Below, piece by piece: positions 9,729-18,694 of a stretch of DNA of 64,000 bases. A program made the translations under genes and the position numbers. Origin of the DNA: an uncultured Phocaeicola sp. (lineage in GTDB: Bacteria; Bacteroidota; Bacteroidia; Bacteroidales; Bacteroidaceae); assembly GCA_944320845.1 (NCBI GenBank), contig CALUJA010000002.1:124001-188000 (forward strand). The letters are read 5' to 3'. The notes under the pieces are model-generated. The model searched no databases and had not been told where the DNA came from. It was given only the letters and a program-made list of their open reading frames with translations. Each line of letters starts with the position of its first letter. Position 1 is the first letter of the stretch.

Positions 9729-10186
9729 TGAAAACAGCAGCTAACAATATCAATATAAAAAACAAGCGTGCTTCTTTCGACTACGAGTTCATAGACACTT
9801 ATACGGCCGGCATCGTGCTGACCGGAACAGAGATAAAGTCTATCCGCCAGGGAAAGGCGAGTCTGGTCGATACGTTCTGTTTCTTTTCGCGCGGAGAGCT
9901 GTGGGTAAAGAACATGCACATTGCGGAATATTTTTATGGTTCTTACAATAATCACGCCGCACGGCGTGACCGCAAGCTTTTGCTTACCAAGAAAGAGCTG
10001 CGCAAATTAGAGCGGACTTCTCAGGAGCCGGGCTTTACGATTGTGCCCACCCGTATGTATATCAACGAGAAAGGCTTGGCAAAGGTGGTGATTGCCTTGG
10101 CAAAAGGCAAGAAGCAGTATGATAAGCGCCAGTCGTTGAAGGAAAAAGAAGACAAGCGTATGATGGACCGGATGTTTAAGCGTTGA
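9728..10186 (+). CDS. smpB: SsrA-binding protein SmpB
   Basis: SmpB binds tmRNA and delivers it to stalled ribosomes for trans-translation. The 152-residue protein has the conserved oligonucleotide-binding fold pattern: [30 protein letters not shown], the LLLTKKEL and [19 protein letters not shown] segments, and a basic C-terminal tail ([19 protein letters not shown]) that enters the ribosomal decoding site. It overlaps the Yip1-family gene by one base and is followed 11 bases later by metH, so the three form an operon. The tmRNA gene itself is not in the window. Confidence 0.97.
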   Translation: MKTAANNINIKNKRASFDYEFIDTYTAGIVLTGTEIKSIRQGKASLVDTFCFFSRGELWVKNMHIAEYFYGSYNNHAARRDRKLLLTKKELRKLERTSQEPGFTIVPTRMYINEKGLAKVVIALAKGKKQYDKRQSLKEKEDKRMMDRMFKR

Positions 10187-10197
10187 AATGCAGGATT

Positions 10198-12951
10198 ATG
10201 ACAATGCAGCAGTTGATAGACAAACGTATCCTCATCCTGGATGGGGCGATGGGAACCATGATTCAGCAGTATGGCCTGACTGAATCAGACTTTCGGGGCG
10301 CGCGCTTTGCCGGTGTGCCGGGACAGCTGAAGGGATGCAATGACTTGTTGAACCTGACTCGTCCGGACATCATAGAGGACATTCACCGCAAATATCTGGA
10401 TGCGGGTGCAGACATTATCGAGACCAATACTTTTAATGCCACGGCCGTTTCGATGGCGGATTACCGTTTGCAGCCTTATTGCCGCGAGATGAATCTGGCA
10501 GGAGCCATGCTGGCACGCCGGATAGCCGACAGATATACAGCCCAGACACCGGAAAAGCCGCGTTTTGTAGCCGGTTCGGTGGGGCCGACCAACAAGACTT
10601 GTTCCATGAGCCCCGATGTAAACAATCCGGCATACCGTGCCTTGACATTCGATGAATTGCAGGATGCCTATTGCGAGCAGATGGAAGCCTTGCTTGAAGG
10701 CGGGGTAGACGCTCTTTTGATAGAGACTATATTTGATACGCTGAATGCCAAGGCAGCAATCCGTGCGGCCGGACTGTCGATGGAAAAGGTGGGGAGGCGG
10801 GTTCCCCTGATGCTGTCGGTCACGGTGTCGGACATAGCGGGACGGACGCTCTCGGGGCAGACGCTCGATGCCTTTCTGGCATCGGTGCAGCACGCCGACA
10901 TCTTTTCGGTTGGTCTGAACTGCTCGTTCGGAGCCAGGCAGCTGAAGCCGTTTTTAGAGCAGCTGGCCAGAAGAGCCCCTTATTATATCAGTGCTTATCC
11001 GAATGCCGGGTTACCCAACAGCATGGGGCAATACGACCAGACTCCTGAAGTGATGGTGCGAGAGGTGAAAGAATATGTGGATGAAGGGTTGGTAAATATC
11101 ATTGGCGGCTGTTGCGGGACGACAGAACAGTATATCGCGCTTTTCCCGGACTTGGTTGCCGGGGCGAAGCCCCGTGTTCCGGCACCGAAGCCACGGCATC
11201 TGTGGCTTTCGGGACTGGAGTTGCTGGAGGTTACTCCTGAGATTAATTTCGTAAACGTGGGCGAACGCTGCAATGTGGCCGGCTCGCGCAAGTTCTTGCG
11301 CCTGATTAATGAAAAGAAATATGATGAAGCCCTCTCTATAGCCCGCAAGCAGGTGGAGGACGGAGCGCAGATTATTGATATAAACATGGACGACGGTCTG
11401 CTGGATGCGGCAGAAGAGATGACTACCTTCCTGAATCTGGTGGCTTCTGAGCCTGAAGTGGCCCGTGTGCCCGTGATGATTGACTCTTCGAAATGGGAAG
11501 TCATTCTGGCCGGACTGAAGTGTGTGCAGGGAAAGAGCGTGGTAAATTCCATTTCGCTGAAGGAAGGGGAGGAAACGTTTGTGGAGCATGCCCGTGTGAT
11601 AAGGCAGTTTGGAGCGGCGGTCATAGTCATGGCTTTCGACGAGCAGGGACAGGCCGACACGTATGAGCGCAAAATATCGGTTTGCCAGCGTGCCTACCGC
11701 ATCTTGACCGAGAAAGTGGGCTTTAACCCCGATGATATTATTTTTGACCCAAACATACTGGCCGTGGCAACGGGTATCGAGTCGCACGACAACTATGCGG
11801 TAGACTTTATCCGTGCGGCCGGATGGATACGCCGGCACTTGCCCGGAGCGCATGTGAGCGGGGGCGTAAGCAATTTGTCTTTCTCCTTCCGGGGAAACAA
11901 CTATATCCGCGAGGCGATGCATGCCGTGTTTCTTTATCACGCCATCCGCGAGGGAATGGATATGGGGATTGTCAATCCCGGCACTTCGGTGCTTTATACC
12001 GACATTCCGGAGGATGTCTTGGAACGGATTGAAGATGTGGTGCTGAACCGCCGTCCCGATGCGGCGGAACGCCTGATAGAGACAGCCGAACGGCTGAAGG
12101 CGGCAGGCGGACAGCCGGATGCCGAGAAAAAAGAGGGCGGGAGCGCATCCGCCGAAGTTTTGGCGCCGGTGGAAGAGCGTTTGCAGCAGGCACTGGTGAA
12201 GGGAATATCCGACAATCTGGAGACAGACCTGCATGAAGCGTTGCAGAAATACCCGAATGCGGTAAGCATTATCGAGGGCCCGCTGATGGCGGGAATGAAT
12301 CGTGTGGGCGAGCTGTTCGGGTCGGGCAAGATGTTTCTGCCGCAAGTGGTGAAGACTGCCCGGACAATGAAGCGGGCGGTCGCCGTTCTCCAGCCTTATA
12401 TTGAGGCAGAAAAGGCGGCGGGTGCCAAGAGTGCCGGAAAGGTGCTCGTGGCAACGGTGAAGGGAGATGTGCATGATATCGGGAAAAACATCGTTTCGGT
12501 CGTGATGGCATGCAATGGATATGAGATTGTTGACTTGGGAGTAATGGTGCCGGCCGAAGTGATTGTGGAGACGGCCATTCGGGAAAAGGTGGATATCATA
12601 GGGTTGAGCGGACTGATTACGCCGTCGCTGGAAGAGATGGTGCATGTCGTGACCGAGCTGCAGCGTGCCGGACTGCATATTCCGGTATTGATTGGGGGGG
12701 CCACCACTTCCCAGCTGCACACGGCACTGAAGATAGCTCCTGTTTATCAGGCTCCGGTGGTGTATCTGAGAGATGCTTCGCAGAATGCGCCGGTGGCGGC
12801 CCGGCTGTTGAATCCGGAGCTGCGTCCGGCTTTTGAGGAGGAACTGAATGCGACATACGACCGTCTGCGCAAGATGAACCGGGAGCGCACCGTAAAGCCG
12901 GTGTCATTGGAAGAGGCCCGAAAGAACAGACTGAATCTTTTTCCTGAATAA
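10198..12951 (+). CDS. metH: Cobalamin-dependent methionine synthase MetH, lacking the activation domain
   Basis: MetH transfers a methyl group from methyltetrahydrofolate to homocysteine through cobalamin. Domains in order: homocysteine-binding domain (about 1-320) with zinc ligands in [10 protein letters not shown] and [10 protein letters not shown]; pterin-binding domain (about 350-620) with [16 protein letters not shown] and [14 protein letters not shown]; cobalamin module (about 640-900) with the helix cap [22 protein letters not shown] and the base-off motif GDVHDIGKN. The protein ends at about 917 residues, in the linker [10 protein letters not shown]; the C-terminal S-adenosylmethionine-binding reactivation domain of E. 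coli MetH (1227 residues) is absent. ATG 10204 is an alternative start with better spacing from AGGA. Confidence 0.95.
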   Translation: MTMQQLIDKRILILDGAMGTMIQQYGLTESDFRGARFAGVPGQLKGCNDLLNLTRPDIIEDIHRKYLDAGADIIETNTFNATAVSMADYRLQPYCREMNLAGAMLARRIADRYTAQTPEKPRFVAGSVGPTNKTCSMSPDVNNPAYRALTFDELQDAYCEQMEALLEGGVDALLIETIFDTLNAKAAIRAAGLSMEKVGRRVPLMLSVTVSDIAGRTLSGQTLDAFLASVQHADIFSVGLNCSFGARQLKPFLEQLARRAPYYISAYPNAGLPNSMGQYDQTPEVMVREVKEYVDEGLVNIIGGCCGTTEQYIALFPDLVAGAKPRVPAPKPRHLWLSGLELLEVTPEINFVNVGERCNVAGSRKFLRLINEKKYDEALSIARKQVEDGAQIIDINMDDGLLDAAEEMTTFLNLVASEPEVARVPVMIDSSKWEVILAGLKCVQGKSVVNSISLKEGEETFVEHARVIRQFGAAVIVMAFDEQGQADTYERKISVCQRAYRILTEKVGFNPDDIIFDPNILAVATGIESHDNYAVDFIRAAGWIRRHLPGAHVSGGVSNLSFSFRGNNYIREAMHAVFLYHAIREGMDMGIVNPGTSVLYTDIPEDVLERIEDVVLNRRPDAAERLIETAERLKAAGGQPDAEKKEGGSASAEVLAPVEERLQQALVKGISDNLETDLHEALQKYPNAVSIIEGPLMAGMNRVGELFGSGKMFLPQVVKTARTMKRAVAVLQPYIEAEKAAGAKSAGKVLVATVKGDVHDIGKNIVSVVMACNGYEIVDLGVMVPAEVIVETAIREKVDIIGLSGLITPSLEEMVHVVTELQRAGLHIPVLIGGATTSQLHTALKIAPVYQAPVVYLRDASQNAPVAARLLNPELRPAFEEELNATYDRLRKMNRERTVKPVSLEEARKNRLNLFPE

Positions 12952-13009
12952 AAGCCGGACGGATTGAGATGAAGCGGCGGCGGGTTGCCCAAGGGTTCCG
13001 CCGGCCAGC

Positions 13010-13783
13010 TCATTTAATCTTTTCCCGAATCTTGCTAAGATAGACGTGCATGCCTTCGGCATCTTTCCGGCTGATGATGTCCAGCAGCTCGTTCAGTTCG
13101 GTGCGGATGTTTTCCACCTGCCCGGGAGTGTGGGGATTGAAAAGGATTTCCTGCAAGAGATAGTCGTCTTCGCTCAATACCCCCTTGGCAATGTCCATGT
13201 GGCGCTTGAATGTCGTTCCCGGCGCGTCCTGATGTTTCATGACGGCGGCGAATACAAATGTCGAGACAAACGGGATGGACAGCGAGTATGCCACCGTTTC
13301 ATCGTGCTCTTGAAAGGTATATTCGAAAATGTTCAGCCCCAGGCGCATGTAAAGGTCTTTGAAGAAGATTTTTCCCAGGTGGTCGCCCTCCTTGATGATG
13401 ATGGCGTTTTCGGTGCTCAGCTTGTCAAGATTGGCGAATGTGGGGCCGAACATCGGGTGTGTGGAGACATAGCGGAATCCGCAGGTGTCATAAAATTCCT
13501 TCAGTCCTGTCTTTACAGATGCGATGTCGCTGATGATACAGTCTTTGGGAAGTACCGGAAGCACCTGCCGGAAAGCGTCGAGCGTATATTTCACGGTGGC
13601 GGCGTTGATTACCAGTTCGGGCTTGAAGTCCGTTAGCTCTTCCAAAGAGGTGAACCGATAGCAGTTATACATGAATCGCAGGCGTTGGGGATTGATGTCG
13701 TATACGGCGGTCTCGTGTTCGAAACTCAATATATCTGTAAAGAAGGAGCCCATCTTTCCGGCTCCCAAAATCAAAATTCGCAT
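13010..13783 (-). CDS. tyrA: Prephenate dehydrogenase TyrA (single-domain)
   Basis: TyrA oxidatively decarboxylates prephenate to hydroxyphenylpyruvate in tyrosine synthesis. The 257-residue protein has an N-terminal Rossmann NAD site (LILGAGKMGSFF) and the dehydrogenase segment YVSTHPMFGPT with the catalytic His. The helical dimer domain follows. Neither an ACT domain nor a chorismate mutase is attached; the mutase is fused to the DAHP synthase upstream. It is the last gene of the attenuator-controlled aromatic operon, 94 bases after the aroG/mutase gene with a strong hairpin in between (13808-13867). It converges on metH across 58 bases. Confidence 0.93.
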   Translation of the reverse strand: MRILILGAGKMGSFFTDILSFEHETAVYDINPQRLRFMYNCYRFTSLEELTDFKPELVINAATVKYTLDAFRQVLPVLPKDCIISDIASVKTGLKEFYDTCGFRYVSTHPMFGPTFANLDKLSTENAIIIKEGDHLGKIFFKDLYMRLGLNIFEYTFQEHDETVAYSLSIPFVSTFVFAAVMKHQDAPGTTFKRHMDIAKGVLSEDDYLLQEILFNPHTPGQVENIRTELNELLDIISRKDAEGMHVYLSKIREKIK

Positions 13784-13807
13784 TTGTTCTTTGATTAATG
13801 GTTTATG

Positions 13808-13867
13808 ATGGAAGGCCGGCAGAGGGATGGAGGCGGAGTCCCGTCATCCCTTCCGCAGGCTTTCCAT
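13808..13867 (-). repeat. Intercistronic hairpin between aroG/mutase and tyrA
   Basis: ATGGAAGGCC pairs with GGCTTTCCAT (nine of ten) and an inner AGGGATG pairs with CATCCCT, giving a nested stem of about 60 bases. There is no U tract on the minus strand, so it is more likely an RNA-stability or processing stem, or a partial terminator, than a full terminator. Confidence 0.6.
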
Positions 13868-13877
13868 TTTTCATGGT

Positions 13878-14945
13878 TTACTTGTTGATGATTTCCATTT
13901 GCTGGCGGACACTTTCTTCGTGAATCAACTCGAATACTTGCTTGATGAAGTTGGCGTCCATGCCACACAAGGAGCCCTGCGCTCCGCGCTTGTCCAAGAT
14001 TTCGTTATAGCGTCCGGTCTGGAGGATGGTCATGTTGTGCTCTTTTTTGAATGTCCCGATTTCGCGGCACACACGCATACGTTTGGCCAGCACTTCCATC
14101 AGGTCGTTGTCACATTCGTCAATCTGGCGGCGGAGCTCATTCAGATTTTCTGTTGACTGGTGTTCGCTGCGGATGACCAGAAGATTCAGGATGTAATCCA
14201 GTACGTCAGGTGTGACTTGTTGCGAAGCGTCGCTCCATGCGGCATCGGGATTGCAGTGCGATTCCACAATCAGCCCGTCGAATCCCAAGTCCATCGCCTG
14301 TTGGCAAAGGGGGGCAATCAGTTCGCGCTTGCCTCCGATGTGGCTCGGGTCGCAGAGAATCGGAAGGTTCGGAATGCGCCGGCGCAGTTCGATAGGGATG
14401 TGCCACTGCGGAAGGTTGCGGTAAATCTTCTTGTCGTAGGATGAAAATCCGCGATGAATCACGCCGATGCGTTTCAGCCCTGCGTTGTTGATGCGTTCCA
14501 AGGCACCAATCCACAGTTCCAAATCGGGATTGACCGGATTCTTTATAAGCACGGGGATGTCTACGCCTTTCAGTGCGTCGGCTATTTCCTGTACGGCAAA
14601 CGGGTTGGCCGTGGTCCGCGCGCCAATCCAAAGGATGTCGATGCCGGCTTTCAGGCTTTCGTATACATGTTTGGCCGTAGCCACCTCCGTCGTGACATAC
14701 ATGCCCGTTTCCTTTTTCACTTCTTTCAGCCACGCCAGTCCTTCCACACCGATGCCTTCAAAGCCTCCCGGTTTGGTACGCGGCTTCCAGATGCCTGCCC
14801 TGAATATCTTGATACCTTTGTCTGCCAGTTGTCGGGCAGTCGTCATGACTTGTTCTTCTGTCTCGGCGCTGCATGGTCCGGCGATGATTAACGGACGCTC
14901 TTCGGATACGCCTTCGAGTTTGATGGGTTGTAAATCGAGTTCCAT
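13878..14945 (-). CDS. aroG: Bifunctional DAHP synthase / chorismate mutase
   Basis: The enzyme condenses phosphoenolpyruvate and erythrose 4-phosphate (first step of the shikimate pathway) and rearranges chorismate to prephenate. Residues 1-260 are a type I-beta (KDO8P-like) DAHP synthase: LIIAGPCSAE near 19, FRAGIWKPRTKPGGFEG, WIGARTTANP, GVIHRGFSSYDKK, and ILCDPSHIGGKREL with the metal-binding His. Residues about 268-355 are an AroQ-type chorismate mutase (LNELRRQIDECDNDLMEVLA, RMRVCREIGTFK). The 355-residue length fits this fusion. It is the third gene of the pheA operon and starts 57 bases after the aminotransferase. The gene symbol follows common Bacteroides usage and is not critical. 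Confidence 0.94.
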   Translation of the reverse strand: MELDLQPIKLEGVSEERPLIIAGPCSAETEEQVMTTARQLADKGIKIFRAGIWKPRTKPGGFEGIGVEGLAWLKEVKKETGMYVTTEVATAKHVYESLKAGIDILWIGARTTANPFAVQEIADALKGVDIPVLIKNPVNPDLELWIGALERINNAGLKRIGVIHRGFSSYDKKIYRNLPQWHIPIELRRRIPNLPILCDPSHIGGKRELIAPLCQQAMDLGFDGLIVESHCNPDAAWSDASQQVTPDVLDYILNLLVIRSEHQSTENLNELRRQIDECDNDLMEVLAKRMRVCREIGTFKKEHNMTILQTGRYNEILDKRGAQGSLCGMDANFIKQVFELIHEESVRQQMEIINK

Positions 14946-15002
14946 GATATTTTGTTTATAGATTCTTGTTTTTTTGCCTGATGAAAGCCGCGGCTTGACC
15001 GC

Positions 15003-16187
15003 TCATAAGTTTGCTTTTATCCTTTCAAGCGCTTCGGCCAGCTTGTCTTCTTTCGCGCAGAGCGAGATGCGGATGTAGCGTTTCCCGTTGCTGCCGAAGA
15101 TAAATCCCGGTGTGATGAATACGCGGGCGTCGTGCAGCACTTTTTCGGTTAGTTCTTCCACGTCGCCATAGCTGTCGGGGATGCGCCCCCAAAGGAACAT
15201 GCCCACCTGCTCAGGGTCGAACGTGCATCTTAGCACCTGCATGATGGCTTCCGCCAGTTTGCGGCGGCGGCTGTATACGTTGAAGTTCGCCTCTTCATGC
15301 CATTCGGCGCTGTTATGGTAAGCCTGTGCGGCGGCCAGCTGCATGGGGCGGAACGTTCCGGAGTCGATGTTGCTTTTTACTTTCACTATCCACTGCACGA
15401 AGGTGGCGTTCGTAGCCAGCATTCCCACGCGCCATCCCGGCATGTTGTGGCTTTTGCTCATCGAGTTGAACTCGATGCAGCATTCCTTTGCCCCCGGCAC
15501 GTTCAGGATGCTGATGGGCTTGCGGTTCAGGATGAAGCTGTACGGATTGTCGTTCACGATGACGATGTTGTGGCGGCGTGCGAATCCCACCAGCTTTTCG
15601 TATAGCTCCATGGTGGCATTGGCCCCTGTCGGCATGTTCGGATAGTTGGTCCACATGACTTTCACCCGTGTCAAGTCCATTTTTTCCAGTTCGTCAAAGT
15701 CCGGTTGCCAGTGGTTGTCCTCACGCAGGTTGTAGTTTACGATTTCGCTTCCCAGTATCTTGTTTAGCGATGTATAGGTGGGATAGCCCGGATTGGGCAC
15801 CAAAACCTGGTCGCCCGGGTTCACCAGGGCCAGTGTCACGTGCAGAATCCCTTCTTTCGAGCCGATAAGCGGCTGGATTTCCGTAGCCGGATTGAGCTCC
15901 ACATTATACCAGCGCTTGTACCAGTCTGCCATTGCCTTGCGAAGCTCCGGTATTCCGACCGTCGGCTGATAGCCATGCGCGTCCGGCTTCTGCGCATTCT
16001 CACACAATACCCTGATGGTTTCGGGCGAAGGAGGCATGTCCGGGCTTCCGATGCCCAGGCTGATGACATCTTTTCCTTCGGCATTCATCTGCGCTACCTC
16101 TTTCAGTTTCCGGCTGAAGTAGTATTCACTTACGCTTGCCAAGCGGTCGGCAGGCTGTATTTTATATGGTTGATTCTCCTTCTGCAT
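15003..16187 (-). CDS. Class I pyridoxal-phosphate aminotransferase (aromatic/aspartate type)
   Basis: The 394-residue protein is a fold-type I aminotransferase: SLGIGSPDMPPS near residue 45, HGYQPTVGIPELRKAM, the PNPGYPTYTS loop, IVNDNPYSF with the cofactor-ring Asp, and SMSKSHNMPGWRVG holding the Schiff-base Lys. Its place between pheA and the DAHP synthase-mutase makes transamination of phenylpyruvate, hydroxyphenylpyruvate or prephenate the likely job; this is inference from context, since the family also includes LL-diaminopimelate and aspartate aminotransferases. Its first 26 bases overlap the pheA 3' end, indicating translational coupling. Confidence 0.88.
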   Translation of the reverse strand: MQKENQPYKIQPADRLASVSEYYFSRKLKEVAQMNAEGKDVISLGIGSPDMPPSPETIRVLCENAQKPDAHGYQPTVGIPELRKAMADWYKRWYNVELNPATEIQPLIGSKEGILHVTLALVNPGDQVLVPNPGYPTYTSLNKILGSEIVNYNLREDNHWQPDFDELEKMDLTRVKVMWTNYPNMPTGANATMELYEKLVGFARRHNIVIVNDNPYSFILNRKPISILNVPGAKECCIEFNSMSKSHNMPGWRVGMLATNATFVQWIVKVKSNIDSGTFRPMQLAAAQAYHNSAEWHEEANFNVYSRRRKLAEAIMQVLRCTFDPEQVGMFLWGRIPDSYGDVEELTEKVLHDARVFITPGFIFGSNGKRYIRISLCAKEDKLAEALERIKANL

Positions 16188-17010
16188 ACTCTCCTAATAT
16201 TTTTAGTGCTTTTGTTAATGGATTTACTGCATCGATGGACTGTCTGTATTTCAAGTAGTCGTCAAACATTACATCTACATAAAACATATATTCCCACTCG
16301 CGTCCGATGATGGGGAGTGACTGTATTTTGGTCAGATTAATCTTGTAAAAAGAAAAGATGGACAGCACCTGCGAAAGGCTTCCCTCGCTGTGGGGAGTTG
16401 AAAAGACGATGCTCGCCTTGTTTATCTTTGAGCGGTCTTTCAGTTCGTCGGCGGTCCACGCGTCGCAGACAGCCAGAAAACGGGTGAAGTTGTGCTTGTT
16501 GGTCTCGATACCCTCCTGCAGGATTTTCATTCCATAAAGTCCTGCGGCATATTTCGAGCAGATGGCGGCATGTCCCTTCAGGCCCTTTTCCTTGATGTCT
16601 TTGGCACTGGCTGCGGTGTCTTCGGTCTCCACCACCTTCAGCTCCGGATGTTCCTGCAGAAATTCGCGGCATTGTGCCAGTGCGACGGGATGCGAATTGA
16701 CTTCGGTCAGTGTGCTCCAGTCTTCTCCCGGCAGACACATGATGCTGTGGCTGATGCGCAGCTTGTGTTCTCCGATAATCGTCGCTCCGCTTTCGCGCAG
16801 CAGTTCGTAATTATGCAGCAGGCTTCCCGCTATTGTGTTTTCGATAGCTACCAGTCCGAGCACGCTGCTGTCTTTTTTCATCTTCTTGAAGACTTCTTCG
16901 AACGTATTGCAGCAGATTAGCTCGATAGGCTCGTCCTTGAAGTATTTGTGGGCAGCAATGTCGTGATACGAACCCGGAACGCCTTGTATCGCTACTTTTT
17001 TCATTTTCAT
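16162..17010 (-). CDS. pheA: Prephenate dehydratase PheA (monofunctional, with ACT domain)
   Basis: PheA converts prephenate to phenylpyruvate in phenylalanine synthesis. Residues 1-185 are the dehydratase domain: VAIQGVPGSYHDIAA, LVAIENTIAGSLLHNYEL, GEHKLRISHSIMCLPG, VETEDTAASAKDI and the catalytic NFTRFLA. Residues about 200-275 are an ACT domain (KASIVFSTPHSEGSLSQVLS, LPIIGREWEYMFYVDV) that normally gives phenylalanine feedback inhibition. ATG 17010 and ATG 17004 are both possible. This is the first structural gene of the operon and lies 17 bases after an attenuator terminator, downstream of a Phe/Tyr-rich leader peptide. Confidence 0.96.
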   Translation of the reverse strand: MKMKKVAIQGVPGSYHDIAAHKYFKDEPIELICCNTFEEVFKKMKKDSSVLGLVAIENTIAGSLLHNYELLRESGATIIGEHKLRISHSIMCLPGEDWSTLTEVNSHPVALAQCREFLQEHPELKVVETEDTAASAKDIKEKGLKGHAAICSKYAAGLYGMKILQEGIETNKHNFTRFLAVCDAWTADELKDRSKINKASIVFSTPHSEGSLSQVLSIFSFYKINLTKIQSLPIIGREWEYMFYVDVMFDDYLKYRQSIDAVNPLTKALKILGEYAEGESTI

Positions 17011-17026
17011 ATTGCTCTTTACGGTT

Positions 17027-17063
17027 AAAAAAAAGTCCCGTCTTCTTTTCGAAGCGGGACTTT
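17027..17063 (-). terminator. Attenuator terminator of the pheA operon
   Basis: On the minus strand AAAGTCCCG-CTTC pairs with GAAG-A-CGGGACTTT around a five-base loop, and eight T residues end the hairpin. It stands between the leader peptide and pheA. Its 5' arm (TCCCGCTTC) is complementary to GAAGCGGGA inside the leader ORF (17111-17119), so a competing antiterminator can form. Confidence 0.92.
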
Positions 17064-17094
17064 GAATCTATTTCACGTTTTTATTTCCTTTTTA

Positions 17095-17181
17095 TCATGC
17101 ACACACAAACTCCCGCTTCACTTCATTGCTAAAGTAAAAGTAATAAAAGAAAAAGAAGAAGTATGATGCAAATGTTTTCAT
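17095..17181 (-). CDS. Phe/Tyr-rich leader peptide of the pheA attenuator
   Basis: A 28-codon ORF begins with ATG at 17181 and stops with TGA at 17095-17097. It starts MKTFASYFFFFFYYFYF: residues 7-17 are eleven consecutive aromatic residues (seven Phe, four Tyr), and nine of the 28 residues are Phe. The ORF lies 22 bases after the expected transcript start, and its 3' third contains GAAGCGGGA, which can pair with the 5' arm of the downstream terminator. A ribosome stalled on the aromatic run would leave that segment free and favour antitermination; a ribosome reaching the stop codon would cover it and allow termination. This is the classical attenuation arrangement for end products phenylalanine and tyrosine. 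Confidence 0.9.
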   Translation of the reverse strand: MKTFASYFFFFFYYFYFSNEVKREFVCA

Positions 17182-17209
17182 CTTTGTTATTTTGTTGTTT
17201 TCTACGCTG

Positions 17210-17238
17210 CAAAAGTAATAATTTTCTTGAATAAACAA
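17210..17238 (-). promoter_or_regulatory. Promoter of the pheA leader/operon
   Basis: The minus strand has TACTTTTG (17210-17217), a TAnnTTTG -7 box, and a TTG about 18 bases upstream (17236-17238). A start near 17203 would give a short untranslated lead to the leader peptide. The remaining gene-free stretch up to 17385 shows an A/T-rich region only. Confidence 0.6.
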
Positions 17239-17385
17239 GAGTTTTGCAGACTTTTTCTGCAAAAAAATTAGAGAAGGACGGAGGTTTCCTCTTTTTGTAT
17301 TATTTTAGCGCAGGATGTTAAGCCTGGCCGGACGGTGGAAAGCCGGTCTTTTCAGGGTATGTAAAACAAAAAAACAGAGGAAACA

Positions 17386-18558
17386 ATGATTTATGATTTT
17401 GATGAAGTGATAGACCGCACGGGGACAAGTGCAGAAAAAGTGGACGGAATGAAGGAGGTATGGGGAAGAACCGACCTGATTCCCCTGTGGGTGGCGGATA
17501 TGGACTTTGCCACACCGCCGTTTGTTCTTGATGCCATACGGAAGAGATGCGAGCATCCGGTCTTGGGATATACGGCAAAGCCGGACAGTTATTATCGGTC
17601 TATTGTGGATTGGGTGAAGCATCGTTACGGAATGGAGGTGGAGGCGGAATTTTTGAACTATGTGCCGGGAGTAGTGCCCGGTTTGGGGATGGCGATTAAC
17701 TGTTTTACCCGGCCGGGTGACAAGGTGATGATTATGCCTCCGGTATATCATCCCTTCTCTTGGCTGGTGACGCGAAACAATCGCCGTCTGGTAAAGTGTC
17801 CGCTGAAGCTTGCCGACGGGCATTATCGAATGGATTTGGAGCTTTTCCGCCGCTCAGTCAAAGGGGTGCGCGTGTTCATTCTCTGCAATCCCCATAATCC
17901 CGGCGGGGTGGTATGGGAGCCGGAAGAGCTGAAGGCCATAGCGGAAATCTGTGCCGAAGAGAATGTGATTGTCTTTTCGGACGAGATTCATGCCGACTTG
18001 ACCTTGCCGCCGAACAGGCATCTGCCTTTTGCGATGGTGTCGGACCGGGCAAGAAACAATTCCGTTACTTTCATGGCGCCCAGTAAGGCCTTCAATATGC
18101 CGGGGATGGCGGCGTCTCATACCATAATATATAATGCGGGACTTCGCGGCCGCTTCCGTGCTTATCTGGATGCGGGCGAGCTGGACATGGGGCATGTGCT
18201 GGCCTACCCGGCGGTTGAAGCCGCCTATACGCAGGGAGAGGAGTGGCTTTCGCAGTGTTTGGCATATATCCAGGGAAATATTGACTATGTGGACGAGTAT
18301 TTGAAAAAGGCAATGCCGAAGATTAGGGCGATGCGTCCGCAGGCTTCCTACTTGGTTTGGCTGGACTGCCGTGGGCTGAACCTGGAGCATGATGCCTTGA
18401 ACGACTTTTTTGTTTCGGGCGCTCATCTGGCTTTGAACGACGGCGAGATGTTTGGCGAAGAGGGAAAAGGGTTCATGCGCCTGAACGTGGGGTGTCCGCG
18501 TGCGGTGCTGGAGCGGGCGATGAGGCAGCTGGAGGCTGCTTATGCGGCTCTTTCATAG
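17386..18558 (+). CDS. patB: MalY/PatB-type pyridoxal-phosphate C-S lyase (cystathionine beta-lyase-like aminotransferase)
   Basis: Proteins of this subgroup cleave cystathionine or cysteine-type C-S bonds and are fold-type I aminotransferase relatives. The 390-residue protein shows LIPLWVADMDFATPP near residue 32, the signature of the MalY/PatB group, VFILCNPHNPGG, VFSDEIHADL with the cofactor Asp, and FMAPSKAFNMPGM with the Schiff-base Lys. It stands alone, divergent from the pheA operon and convergent with the YgiQ gene. Cystathionine beta-lyase, cysteine desulfhydrase and aminotransferase activity are all possible; the symbol is by similarity only. Confidence 0.85.
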   Translation: MIYDFDEVIDRTGTSAEKVDGMKEVWGRTDLIPLWVADMDFATPPFVLDAIRKRCEHPVLGYTAKPDSYYRSIVDWVKHRYGMEVEAEFLNYVPGVVPGLGMAINCFTRPGDKVMIMPPVYHPFSWLVTRNNRRLVKCPLKLADGHYRMDLELFRRSVKGVRVFILCNPHNPGGVVWEPEELKAIAEICAEENVIVFSDEIHADLTLPPNRHLPFAMVSDRARNNSVTFMAPSKAFNMPGMAASHTIIYNAGLRGRFRAYLDAGELDMGHVLAYPAVEAAYTQGEEWLSQCLAYIQGNIDYVDEYLKKAMPKIRAMRPQASYLVWLDCRGLNLEHDALNDFFVSGAHLALNDGEMFGEEGKGFMRLNVGCPRAVLERAMRQLEAAYAALS

Positions 18559-18597
18559 CGGGATGACAAGGCATTCCGGTTGCCTGTACAGATAAGA

Positions 18598-18647
18598 AAT
18601 CCGTTTCATGCCGATGAAGCTCAGATTCCATCGGCGTGAAACGGATG
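18598..18647. terminator. Long hairpin between convergent patB-like and ygiQ genes
   Basis: ATCCGTTTCA-GCCGATG pairs with CATCGGC-TGAAACGGAT, about 17 pairs with one mismatch each side, around a 12-base loop. T runs are short, but its place between two convergent stops supports a shared terminator. Confidence 0.65.
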
Positions 18648-18694
18648 TTTGATGAGTATGGAAATCTGCCCGGATAAGCATGTCGGGCAGACGG

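Noticed and set aside
10183..10203. TTG at 10183 as the metH start
   Set aside because: ATG 10198 or 10204 fits the family start; the TTG overlaps the smpB stop region and adds unconserved residues.
18598..18647. Inverted repeat as a mobile-element end
   Set aside because: It lies exactly between two convergent stops and has no flanking direct repeats; a terminator is simpler.
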